Shown here: positions 38,301 through 49,809 of the stretch, piece after piece | Layout of the letters: the number at the start of each line of letters is the position of its first letter | How positions within the stretch are numbered: position 1 is the stretch's first letter | From: Rhopalosiphum padi | Lineage: Eukaryota; Arthropoda; Insecta; Hemiptera; Aphididae | NCBI RefSeq assembly: GCF_020882245.1 | Contig: NC_083597.1 | Location: 5,304,581 to 5,368,580, forward strand | DNA: 64,000 nt | Direction: 5' to 3' | The notes under the pieces: model-generated | Seen by the model: the letters and a program-made list of their open reading frames with translations, nothing else | What the model was told of the DNA's origin: nothing | Databases searched by the model: none | Position numbers and translations under genes: made by a program

Positions 38301-40087
38301 TGTATAATGTGTATAGCGTATGTGTGTGTAAATAAAAACAATAGACTGTTATCTAGTCGAAAGGCGAGGAAAAAAGACGCGTATCCTGGGCGTGTGTTCA
38401 ATTCGTTAAAGACACTTTTTTTGAAATTGTAACATTTTTTATTGTATGTAATAGAAGAAATATATAAAACACGCCAACTCATATACATTACATATGTTAC
38501 ATTGAAATATTGAATTCTGAATCATAGGCTGCAGGCCGATTGACAATGGTGTTGCGGACGAGAATAAATTACAGAATTTCGAACATTAATGTTTCTGGAC
38601 GTGTTTTAATTGGACGCCCGCGATATTACCATTTTGTTCGGTGGTGCGTGATATTGAGTATTGACACACGTATATAGTTCACCTTGTCCTTGTGTATCTT
38701 CATTTTAGGTACTTGACTACCATGCATCGGTATATACCTTGCACGTTTGATTTTTGACAGTTTTGAAAAATGTATAAATGAATATAGTCTCTGCAAAGCC
38801 GCAGTGTTGGGTATAAGTATTACTTATAAACTGTAACACGTTATGACGTTATATATATTGATCGCTAAACAAAAAAAATAAAACTGTTTCAAACTAAATT
38901 ACTTTTTTGGAAAAATTTTTTAATGTAATTGTTAAACAGCTCTCACTAATACGGCTTATACAGCGTATTGGTAAGTACTAAATTGCAATTTAAAATTGGA
39001 CTAAAATAGGTACTTTCAGTAGAAAGGGTTTCGTTAACGTATAGGTTACTGCCGACAACTGGTTAGTGTGTAAAATACTGGCGCAAAAGTATATTACTAT
39101 AATTACTATAATTACTACACTACAATTGATTTTGTTTTTGAAAAAATATAAAATATATTTTTTTATTCAACATTATCTAATCTTGCACGACGTTGTCTAT
39201 AAATTAAATAATTCTAATGGATTTAATTTGTTTTAAATGTCGGTAAATGTTAACTTCACATATTTTTAACTCGGTCATTTAGTTGGTTTGGACCAAACAT
39301 AAAATAAAAGTCTAAAATCCTATGTACAATTATAATAACTATTTCATTTACATATAACCAATTGCAACTGAATATAAGGACAAAAAAATATTAATTTTTC
39401 GTGAGCCAAAAAATCCCTGTACATCATAGGGTATGGTTGCAAAATTTAAACGATTGGCTTCGAGGCATATACATCCTTGAGTATAAGATTACATATTAAG
39501 GGCTATATTCCTACCAAATTTCAAAGCCATGAGTACGATAGATTTGGCTATGTTGTGGATTGCTTAACACGCAAACATTGCTTTTTATCAATATAAGGTA
39601 CCGGTTGAATTATTTTGCCATATAAGTATAATATACTTATGTTGAGTTAAAATTTATTATTTAATTTTTCCTATGACCGTTTGGAGTCTAGAAATTTAGA
39701 AAAATGTATATAATATTAAACATTACATATATCAATACATGATATAGGTCAGATACCTCCGGGATACTTTTTATAACTTTATGGTTGTGGTTAATATATA
39801 TAATTAACGCAGTTAACGCATTCTTTACGTGTTCAGAGATATGTATAGAAATTCGCAAAAGAGGTATTATATTTCTACTATATAGTTGTCTTTGAAAATG
39901 TATAACGTCGTTCGAACGACGGAGACAGAGTAATTCGTGTTCTACGTGTTATCCGACACCACAAATGTCTCAGGTATTTAAAAAGGACTTATCCTAACCT
40001 ATACGGGTTACTTATACTGCAGTTTCCTATGTATATATAATAGTATATTATACATAATTATATTATATGTTATAGGTTCGTATAGTT

Positions 40088-40094
<7 letters not shown>

Positions 40095-40134
<40 letters not shown>
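40095..40134. repeat. (TAA)n microsatellite
   Basis: About thirteen TAA units, located some 50 bases upstream of the strongest intronic CpG islet. This mirrors the (AAT)n tract before the main promoter at 10657-10690. Confidence 0.95.
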
Positions 40135-40135
<1 letters not shown>

Positions 40136-40184
40136 TTATGATAATAATGTGTTTGTTATCCTAAGCGCGTCACAATAATAATAT

Positions 40185-40570
40185 AATATTCGTCGCCGAA
40201 CCGAAAGAGAAGAGTCGGCAGCGACGTCGGTAACTGCGTGGTGGCTCGGCAGGAGGGTGTACACGCGCGGCTCTGTTATATAATATAACGGGGCCAACTA
40301 TGCAACCGACGGTGTTGCGGTGTGCGCGTGTTGCCGTATTGATTTATTCATTGCAACGGCGGCAGCGGCGGCGGCGTCGGCAGTGGCGACGGCCCAGGCC
40401 TAGGGAAAATTCTCTCGAAACGCGTCCGCCGGGGGTGCGTGTGCGTGGGTATATGTGTGCGCGTGTTTAATATGCAATTCGCTCGTGCCGTGTAGTGCGT
40501 ATATATTTATACGACGGATAATATTATCATTTTCATCGTCGTCGTCGTGTCTAGGACCGATGACGAACGG
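40185..40570 (+). promoter_or_regulatory. Candidate internal promoter / alternative first exon (CpG-rich islet)
   Basis: This is the most GC- and CpG-rich block of the intron (GCAGCGACGTCGG, CGGCGGCAGCGGCGGCGGCG, CGAAACGCGTCCGCCGGGGG), with TATATAATATAA at about 40278-40289. It resembles the main promoter at 10.7-11.2 kb in composition, length and the TAA-repeat tract just upstream. Drosophila orb2 makes isoforms with different N-termini, so an internal start is plausible, but nothing here proves transcription or its direction. A small ORF inside is listed separately. A nested or antisense gene promoter, or an enhancer, are alternatives. Confidence 0.4.
40300..40470 (+). CDS. Hypothetical 56-residue Arg-rich ORF in the CpG islet
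   Basis: The frame ATG CAA CCG ... TAA gives 56 residues starting MQPTVLRCARVAVLIY, then an Arg/Gln-rich stretch (residues 20-36) produced by CGG repeats. It starts about 12 bases after a TATA-rich stretch. No family resemblance is visible. The arginine content is what any open frame through GC-rich CGG repeats would give. It is recorded as a possible upstream or alternative-exon ORF only, and is probably not a functional protein. Confidence 0.15.
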   Translation: MQPTVLRCARVAVLIYSLQRRQRRRRRQWRRPRPRENSLETRPPGVRVRGYMCARV

Positions 40571-42241
40571 TTTTATATTTATTTACATTTTCCTGTATCA
40601 TTTTACCCCATCTGAAGTAGCAGCATCCGTTCCTCCGTCATCAGGTCAATCTTTTTTCCTTTTTGTCAGTGTTTTCTTATTTCTTTATTTTTTTACCTAG
40701 GTTTATTATAATATGGTCACCGACAGTTACTACCGAGAACGACCTGCTCTTGTATGTCTCTATAGGGCTAGTATACGTCTTGTACTGGAGCGATAGGTAT
40801 TATGATATTTGTGTGTGAAAATAAATCTAAAATTTAAGATATTTTGTTAGTGTCAGTAGCATTGGTGGCGAATGTGGGGTTGGTGGTTGCTTCCAGTTCG
40901 TTGATGATGTACTTTGCGTTGGGAAAATGAAATAACAACACGTCATCGTGCATACATATCATATTAAATTTCCAGTTCCGAAACTTAAAATGACTTTTTT
41001 TTTTAGTAAGTAATTTTGTTTAAATAATATTTAAATAAAATATCTACCACCTTTAAGCACATGCTTGTGGTGGTGGTAGAGAGTTACATAAAATATTGTG
41101 AACAATTTAATTATAAGTAGAAAAAGCTGACAAGAATTGAGCAATATAAAGAATAAACGTAATATATATAAAAAAAATAAAAAAAATAGAATAGAATAAA
41201 AGAAGTAATACATAAATTTGAATACTTATAACTAATAATAAATTACAATAGTTAAATATAGTTCCTTATTATTTAATCAAGTATTAAAAATAACCAAATC
41301 TTGATTTTTTTTTTTAGTCCTATAGTTATACGATTCCCTTTTTATATTTACTGGCATGAAGTTGAAGTTTTTGGACCTAGATAGTTTATGAATTTTTGAC
41401 CAAACGCTTTTCTAAAATATTCCATTTTCACATCAAATGCTCTATTTTCTCTTTTAACTATTACCTTTTACATATTCAGGTAAGGTTTGAAGTTTTTAAT
41501 TGTATATACGTACAATAACTATTTTCCTATAAACACTTAAATGGTAACACATTTAATAACTTAAAATTTTCTTTAGTTGAATCAGTTAACGTATTTTTAC
41601 TAAAATATATATCCTAACAACTTTTCTTTGTAAAAGTTGTAGTGGTCTAGACGCATAATACGTGGATGTCGATTAATTAGGATAAAAAAAATATACAAGT
41701 TTATATGAATCTTAAAAATAAGAGGCTTTGTGCGCTCTCACTACAGGTTACTTCTTTTCTTTAATACTAGGATTTAATATGTATACAATTGGACAAGATA
41801 TGTATTAATTTTATATTTATACTATTTTAATACCAATATATAAAATAGACGTTTAACTTTTGGTTGAGCGCTTTGAGTACCGAACGATTTGTAATTTTAA
41901 AATAATTCAGTAGCTCTAATATTACCTTGGCTAAGTAAGAGCATAGCAATAATTACAGTTATTAATAAATTATAAATTAATAACATATTACACTTTACGG
42001 TTTACTATCGATGCTTTGGTTTTTAGATCTTCATTTATGTAGTGTTTTCCGTTGCGCGCACTCACACTTCGTTTTTCGAATTAATATACGATCCCGTTCC
42101 ATCCTATCATTCCTTACCACCCTGTTCGCCACGTCACGCTCACACTCAATTTTTTTTTCACTTCGACAGATATCGATTTTAATCCTCACGCGACCCGCGT
42201 TGTAGTGATATCAATAACGAACCCCTGAACGCCGCTGTAAC

Positions 42242-42255
42242 TGCACAGCTGTGCA
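42242..42255. promoter_or_regulatory. 14-bp perfect palindrome with central E-box
   Basis: TGCACAGCTGTGCA is fully self-complementary and centres on CAGCTG, a class of E-box bound by bHLH proteins. It lies in a CpG-rich patch of the intron. Function is inference from the motif only. Confidence 0.35.
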
Positions 42256-42284
42256 CTGACCGACGCGCACTACATGGTTTTACT

Positions 42285-42310
42285 TATATATATATATATA
42301 TATATATATA
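42285..42310. repeat. (TA)n microsatellite
   Basis: Thirteen TA units. Confidence 0.93.
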
Positions 42311-43662
42311 GATACCTATATAATATTATTATGTTATTTTCGAATTAAAAATATTACCAGACTGCCGCCAGATAAAAATAGATCGGCTAGTGGGTCACGA
42401 GGGTCGGGTGATGTCGTCGATCATTGCCGCGTGTGCGTGTGCTGCAAGCAATGTGAATGATGGAGCAGCGTTGTAGACTAAAGTGTACCTATACTTTACG
42501 TAAAATAAATATCTACATTGATACCAATAATAATTATAACTTTATAGTATATTAAGTAAGATCACGATTTTAATCAGCGTTAGTGTGCTTTATAACAAAT
42601 GTGTATAATATTATTATTAATTTTATTATTAGTAGTTTACACTTCGACGTCATCGTGCCGTTGTTTTTTTTTGTTTATTATGAGATATATGTATTTTACA
42701 CGCGTACACAGTATTTTGCTGTTGTTTTTTTAATTAAAGCAAATTGAAACGTTTTTAAGAACACGCTTTTTATTAATTATAATTATATCGGGGATTTAGA
42801 ATAATTTTAACGATTAAAAAAAGAAAGAAAATAATATACATACCTACCGGATTCGCACCGTTAATATAAGAACATATATATTTATTTTACCTCTAATAAA
42901 TTATGTTTACAGCAATTATAATAATATATCATTAAACGCGTATTAATAATATCGTTCATTTATATTTTACGGTGTATATAATACATATTGTATACTTACC
43001 TAAAAGGCTATATTGTGGCGGGCACCTGCAGGCACACCTTTGAAATCGCAGTCGGTTTATGCGTTCCACGATTCTACTCGCCCTAAGTAAAATCCCGGTC
43101 ACGGTGTTGCCTATACAGGACGTTACGGAAAAAAACGCGCGAAAGCAATAGAAAATTATATTTCAGTTTTACATTTGAATGTTTTATGTGAAAACAAAAG
43201 TTTGTTTTGTTTCCAAAGTGTGATTAAGCTGCGTGCTATTTAATACAAATTACCGAGTCACGTACGTTTGCGAGCTATTAAATGATTTAAATATGCAAAT
43301 TAGGATAGTAACATTGTAATGGACCTATTGAATTTCATCGAAAAACATCGTCATTTCTACTCCCTATTTATATTTATACACCATGGAATAAAATGAATAT
43401 AGAAACCATCAGTGATCTTCAACTGTATAGTGTATAGGTATGCATGATAAATTAATAATTGGGTAGGAACCATATCGGGTGCAACCCATTTGCGTCTAAA
43501 TTGGTTTTTGTAAACGCCCAGCCCAAAACGATTTTTATGAAAAACGAGAGAAGCTGGTACAAAGTTAACAGATTTAAAGTTTCTTATATGTACCTAATAC
43601 AATAAATAAATTGTATTACCATCTATATTATGAAAATTAATAATTGTTAGTTAACATTGGTG

Positions 43663-43683
43663 ATATATATATATATATATATA
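43663..43683. repeat. (AT)n microsatellite
   Basis: About ten AT units. Confidence 0.9.
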
Positions 43684-45539
43684 ACATTTTATGGACTGAT
43701 TCATAACTTTAATTTGTTGTGTTAATTAATTTTTCATGAAATAAATAATGTATAGATTCATATGTATATAATATTTACTTTTAAATGTAATCTATATGTT
43801 TAGAATATTTTGCATTTAGTTTTTTTTTTTAAGTTTTAAAGTTGTAATATGTATCAACATTTTTACCCCATTGTTAGGTACAACCCCCCTGTTATTATAT
43901 TCAAGGAAATTATTACACATGTAAATTCTGAAGAAAACATGGATCGCGTTTGATGTGGTAATATCTATATATGTACTTTAAACTTATCCGCGTTAATTAT
44001 ATATTAAAGTACAACAATCTTTGGATCGATCAAAATATCTGTCGATTCTCCTCCATCACCGCTGTTATGGAAACCGTCTGTCAACCGACACCAACGACAT
44101 GCGTGTTTCTCGTAAAAAAAATAATTATATCACCACGTAGTGCCCTAAAATTTATCAGTTTATACATAATAATTATTTTATAACGGTATCTTTTTGTTAA
44201 AGTTAGCATTTTTAATACAGTTCATATTGTATTTTTAAAAATTCTGTTTTTTCTTACAATTGATCATGATGGTAATTTACCAAGTCTATTTTTTTATGTA
44301 AATCTCTAATTTTTTTTTAAAGATAGTTTGACGTTTTTATATAATATATTATAAATAATTTCATTGAATTTTTTTTTTATTTTCTACAGCATTTTTATTC
44401 GAAATTATTAGGTATCTTTATAAAGGCATTTTATTTTGAAATAAATTCATCGTCATTATTTAATTAATTTTTAAGATAACTTTATGAAATATTGTAGTCT
44501 GAACGACCAATGTCCAATTTAAAAGAATCACTCTGTATATAATACGTCATATAAGCTAGTGACGCCTCCACTTTTACATACACAAAACGTTAAAAAAACA
44601 ACAACAACGTTTTCGTTATACATATACCATTTCGTGGTAGCGGGTAAGCTTAGTTTGCGTATATTATATTGTATACAAAATAAACTCGACGCGTTCAAAA
44701 AGTTTCATTAAAGTGTTTGCTGTCCGTACACAATATGTTATTGGACGAATCGCGACGCCGTGGTGGTCGATTCCGGCGACTACCGTCCTTTTATATAAAT
44801 ATATTTTTTTTCGTCGATCGTTTTGCTTTTTTCATTTTGAGAGACACTGTAATTTCCGGTATCGAAGCATTCGGGTTTTTTCCGATAAAAAATAAAAAAC
44901 AAACTGTATATAATATTATTTATAGCACACACCACACTGTACGTGCTTTATGTGCACCAAGTCCGCTTTGCAATGTCATCTGCGTACCTATGTACCGTGT
45001 AGTTTTGTTTTGAAATTTCAGTAGGTACTAGGTACATACATAATATACATCATATTATACAGTTTTCTGGTTAAGTTCGTCACTGCAGTTGTGGATCGGG
45101 AACTAGAATTTTTTAGCAGTAAGAGTGCGGGGTGAGTTCCACAAAACATTATTAAAGATGTTGGTATACATATAGAATTAATCGATAAGTTTAATGCTTG
45201 AAGTGATTTGTGATGGGCTTTACTCCCCTTTATTAATATTGCGTTTAAATATTATATATGTCATCAAGTTCTCAAAGAAAAAATCGTATTCATTAGTACA
45301 ACAAAGAGGCGTAGGACTAGAGTAAAATTATGAATATAAATATTTAATTTAAGGTCATTCATCCGTATAACCAGTACGGCTAATGATTTTAACTAACCTT
45401 TCGAATATCGCAGCTGAAACAGGCACCGCTAGTCTGTATATAATATTATGACGGTAAACTATATAAACGCATAATTTACTAATCACCAAATTAATAAAAT
45501 AAAACGAAATTAATACCTAGCATCAATAATTATGTTGGA

Positions 45540-46090
45540 TGTGTGTTGGTGGTGATGCGAGGAGGGTGTGTGGTCGACAAACGCCACCTTATTATTCGTA
45601 CCCCTCGACCCATCTGGGTCCTCCATTTTCCGTTACTGTGCGAACGAATGTATTTCACGTCCGTCGTTGCGTTTTCTAAAGCTGAAGTTGTATCTATACA
45701 TATATAGCGTCGAAATAATAACCCACAGTCTCGAGCTTTTGGAAAGGAGGCGATGGCGACGACGACGTATTTCACGGCACGTGCTCAGAGCTCGTATAAT
45801 ATAATATATATTATATAAACTATATATACCTAAATATATTATATAAACATATATGTATACATATTATACGCGTGTGCATGGTTCGGTACACACGAGTCTT
45901 GTAAGGCCGCCTCGAACTGCTATATTAATATGATGTATGACCCGCTTCTCTTACCGCCGTCGTGTAGGTTATAAGTTTTCGTAGGTCTTATTATTATTAT
46001 TGCGTGTGCGCACGCGCGCGCGAATTGTGCAGACAACGTCTAAACGATTTATAAAAACAAATTCGGTCCGCGCGACCGGACCCGACACAT
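45540..46090. promoter_or_regulatory. Pair of intronic CpG-rich islets
   Basis: Two blocks (about 45540-45800 and 45890-46085), with words such as GGCGATGGCGACGACGACG and GTGCGCACGCGCGCGCGAA, are separated by a TA-rich stretch. Open frames run on both strands through the first block (81 codons minus, 78 codons plus), but neither product is recognisable. As both strands are open, composition rather than coding explains them. Candidate regulatory DNA. Confidence 0.3.
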
Positions 46091-48370
46091 TTTTTTACAC
46101 TTCCCTTCCACCATAAAAATATATAATAATATGTTATCTTTTACGTTATTTTATTTTATTTTTTTTTTGACGGCACACGCGTAACATTTATTGTCGGCCG
46201 GAAACGCTTGGTTTGTGATTTATTACCAAAAAAGGTTTGACAAAGTTCCGAGCTCGTTTAAAAAATAAAAAAATCCGCACGGCACAATATAGAGGGAACT
46301 ACTGATTTTGATTAAAACTCGTACAATAATGTTACTTAGGTTTTTTTTTACTTATCAACTGCAACTAATGCTACTCGCTTATCATCTGTTTATCTTATAA
46401 TCGTTTTCTAGGCAAAGGATAAGTGAAGTTTTGGTGTAATATTATATCGGGTTTAGAAATTCTCTAGATCTTTTTAATTTTAAGACGAGTTTTTTTTATA
46501 AAATATAATGTATTAAAATCGTTTAATAAGAAAGTGAATGTGTCTCATGTCTCACGCCGAAACGCAGTACAAAATGTGCAGACCTAACCTTGCCGAAAAA
46601 TACGAGTATAGGTATAATATGACGAGTACAACTTCACAACGTGTAATACGAGTAGGTACGAGTAAATAATGCATCATTATTGAATCGAAATAATAATGAA
46701 TCGAATCTATATCGGTGGTAATGCAAATATATAAAATAATTTGTATTGATATAACCAATAAATATTAAATATTAATAAAAAAATAAAATCATAATTTTAT
46801 AAACGCAATAGTGATAATCGTACGATAAACGATGTAATGTAAGGAATACAGCGTTAGCTGTGCCGAAGTACCATACGGAACGTACACAAACGTAAGCATA
46901 TGGTTGTCGATAAATACGTATCACGACGGCGATACCTTTACAGTCGTCGTAAATGCGATTTATAAGCTATTTATATCAGTGCATGCAGCCAAACGGACAT
47001 ACTGAATGTACGAACTTGGGTGTTAAGGTGATGCATTTGTTCCCATCCAAAGCTTAGACGTTTAGTGGGTTAGTGAGTTATTGTGAGGTGTATACAATTT
47101 ATCTATCCAACTTTTGACTTTTCAATTTGCAACGGCGATATAGTGTAGCTACCCGTGTATATAAACACATTTTTCAAATATTATTGCTTTTTTCGTGCCA
47201 TTCGTGTTCATGCATGGTTACTTCAAAGCAAAGTCGCCAATGGTATCTTTCTGACGTTTTATATTCATACATACACTTATATAGTATTTGTATATAGCTG
47301 CAGTTGTTTGTCTGGCGAATACCTTTGGAGATATTATTATCGGTCTAGACTTGCCTTAGAGTAAAAAATAATAATTAGTTATTCATTTTTGTGTGCAAAC
47401 AGATTCGTCGGAGCTTTCGTGTGGACTGGATAATAATTGTGCGTACATACTGTTGCATAAATTGTCACCTACAATATTTTTGTTATGTTTCTGAATAACG
47501 TCGTTTTTTTTTTAAACCTATAATACAAATATGTTGTTGGAACATTTTTTAACGAATTAATATGTATTATTGTCTCTAATTCTATAGTGCGTGCATACAT
47601 AGAACCGCGCGTAGACGATAGGTAAATTTGTTAAATCAAAGCATTCTGCAATGGCGTTCTATTCGCATAACTGTTATCCTCGCGCCGCCATTCTCGGCAC
47701 AATCGTTACCTATGAATAAATATTATAATTTTGCCAGTTAGTCTGGTGGAAACTGATAACAGACAAATGGATCTCCGCAAGCCGGCCGCCAAATGTTTCT
47801 CGACAATCCACGCGATAGGAACGAAGCATTTCTCTCGTTAATGTACGTAATACGATTTATAAATTAACAATTCACTATCGTTCGGACCGTATTATTGTTA
47901 ATTTATTTGTTGATTGTTCATTAAACTAAAACGCAGACAGAGGCAGTAATATTATACTGTTTCCCATTTTATGTTGATTGGTATGTTTCGCACCAGCTGC
48001 AGTATAATATGATGTTATAACTAATTGTACTCGTGTTACTGTCACACACGCGTCTTCCTCCCACCTAGTATATAAATACTTTTCTGATCGCAATTATTTT
48101 GCCGAGTGTCTAAATATAAAAAATTACGTTTTCTTACCGTTGCTATTTATACATAGACACATAGACCAGAACGGCACTTTTCTAGAAACAAAACAATCCA
48201 ATGGATCTAGCGGCAATGTACGAATGTATGTAAAACTATATATATATATATGTTTGCGCTCTCGTATACCTTTTAGCCTTAGTGTCATCTTGTATACCTA
48301 TATACACACATACATAATGTATGTATAAAAAATATACGTATTTATATTTATATACGTGCGAAAGACTGAC
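46091..48370. other. Intronic segment
   Basis: No gene recognised. Composition is less AT-rich than the 14-30 kb part of the intron, with CpG words common, for example at 46850-46950 and 47640-47830. Confidence 0.45.
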
Positions 48371-48379
48371 ATAATTCGA

Positions 48380-48840
48380 TGAAATTTGTTCGGCAAACAC
48401 GAACGTGCGTAAAACCGTTTAAAAATGCCTTTTTATCTAGTTCTATATCGAAAACTTTATCTCCGGAAATTGCCAAATATAATCCCAGCCCGGACGCAGT
48501 AGGGCAAATCTGTTGGCCGGGTTCCACCGACGACTGCAGCGATGGCGACGATGCCGGCGACTACGCCGACGATGAAGCTGAAGACGATCCCGCTCAGTCG
48601 ACTCATCCCTTATACAATATACGTTTCCGGGCAAAATTCCAACCTTTAAATCTTTCTCGGCCATCGCCGACCGCGCGCGTGAGGTCTCACCCCTTCAGCT
48701 GCTCTTTCGCGATCTACCCCTTACTCACACATACTAACCACTCGTTTACACGCACGTATTTTTATGGGCTGCGATTAAAGCTTCCTTTGAGTAAATGCCG
48801 CGACTGGCCCGTATGATTGACCATAGATCGTCCTGAGCGC
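48380..48840. promoter_or_regulatory. Intronic CpG-rich islet with overlapping open frames
   Basis: The + strand is open for 145 codons (48379-48816), with an acidic centre (DDCSDGDDAGDYADDEAEDD), and the minus strand is open in two frames. The + product has no recognisable domain. The acidic run comes from GAC/GAT/GCC repeats, whose complement reads as Arg-rich or hydrophobic on the other strand. A short minus-strand ORF with a membrane-span pattern is listed separately. The islet may be regulatory DNA or an unannotated exon. Confidence 0.3.
48457..48606 (-). CDS. Hypothetical 49-residue single-pass membrane microprotein
   Basis: The minus-strand ATG at 48606 opens a 49-codon frame ending TAA at 48457, with an in-frame TAA two codons upstream. 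Residues 4-28 form one strongly hydrophobic, Gly/Ala/Val/Ile-rich segment (SGIVFSFIVGVVAGIVAIAA then VVGG), preceded by MSRL and followed by a polar tail ending FRR. This looks like a transmembrane helix with GxxxG-like spacing, in a CpG-rich islet inside the large intron and antisense to the host gene. No homologue is recognised. The hydrophobic pattern could be a by-product of the GTC/GCC-rich repeat sequence. Translation is unproven. Confidence 0.2.
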   Translation of the reverse strand: MSRLSGIVFSFIVGVVAGIVAIAAVVGGTRPTDLPYCVRAGIIFGNFRR

Positions 48841-49570
48841 AGGTTGCAGCGACGGATTGATAAACATATGTAACAGGTCAGCCTAGTTTTGTATTGAAAA
48901 CTATGAAACGTCCGGTACACCGGTATATATTATGTACATATGTATTTGTATCGGAATGTGGTTGTGAGTGTTAAATATGTATATTATAAATGTATATAAA
49001 CTTTTGTGTATATTCGTGGGTGTGCGTGTGCGAAAACTCATGATTTCCGTTGCGTATAAATAAAACGCCATTTTTGCCTTTAAACCCCCTCCCCAACCAA
49101 CAAAACTCAAACAGGAAACCCAGTGTGCGGAAATACGTGCACGGTCCATTATGTGTTTGTGGTTCAAAAACACTGATAAAAACCTGATGATATATATTTT
49201 ATGTTCGTAGTATAGTTATATGTAGTAGATGTTTGAGGTTTTATTGGTGGCGTTCAATCTGTCCGAAAATGAATCTAGTTGCTAATATATTATATTACAT
49301 TTTACATTATAAAAAAAAAATATTTACGTTTATGTTATCAATGTATGTATTTATTTATTTTTTTAAAATTCGAAATAAAAATATTAAAATTGTGGTTTTT
49401 GTGTTATTTAAATATCTGAAATAACCAATTTAAAGATACAATTTATCTACTTATTTTAAGTTAAATTATTAAATTCCGTTCAATATTTAAATGATTAAGT
49501 AAGTTCTAAGTTGAAGTGGGTGGTAGGTGAATATATTATAGACAAACACCTGGTAAGATACCCTGTACAG
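48841..49570. other. Intronic AT-rich segment
   Basis: No gene recognised. A minus-strand frame at 48901-49173 (90 codons) and a plus frame at 49233-49424 carry only low-complexity AT-rich translations. The last 8 bases are the left duplication of the hAT MITE that follows. Confidence 0.5.
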
Positions 49571-49801
49571 CAGTGTTTCCCAACCTTTTTGATGTGGTGA
49601 CCCACTATTTAACCTTCATTCTGCCACGTGACCTATAAAATAAATTTTAGTTGTATTGTTATACATTTACTGAAATAAATACTAAATACTGCCATAATTA
49701 TATAATTATTTTATTTTTTATCTTAGAATAATATGCTTTTAACCCATTAAAAAAATGCGAAACCCAACGTCCGGTTACGACCTATAGGTCGGGAAAAGCT
49801 G
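49571..49801. mobile_element. hAT (Charlie-like) non-autonomous MITE
   Basis: The left end is CAGTGTTTCCCAACCTTTTT, followed by GTGACCCAC. The right end GTCGGGAAAAGCTG has reverse complement CAGCTTTTCCCGAC, matching 11 of the first 14 bases of the left end. The flanks CTGTACAG (49563-49570) and TTGTACTG (49802-49809) agree at 6 of 8 positions, as expected for an old 8-bp hAT target duplication. The 231-base interior is AT-rich and non-coding. The terminus is the widespread Charlie/hAT type, so family identity is fairly secure. Confidence 0.8.
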
Positions 49802-49809
49802 TTGTACTG

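Larger units (their letters stand above)
40571..45530. other. Intronic segment with CpG-rich patches
   Basis: AT-rich DNA carries CpG-rich patches at about 42030-42270, 42360-42470 and 43015-43145, and microsatellites at 42285-42310 and 43663-43683. Short frames, for example at 42011-42205 and 44713-45013, show no family motif. A candidate regulatory palindrome is at 42242-42255. Confidence 0.45.

Noticed and set aside
44713..45013. Overlapping + strand frames of 60-98 codons
   Set aside because: Translations are Phe/Arg-rich without domains, overlap each other in different frames, and have no splice or regulatory context.
45530..45804. Overlapping + and - frames of about 80 codons
   Set aside because: Both strands are open due to GC-rich composition. 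Neither product is recognisable, so the block is listed only as an islet.
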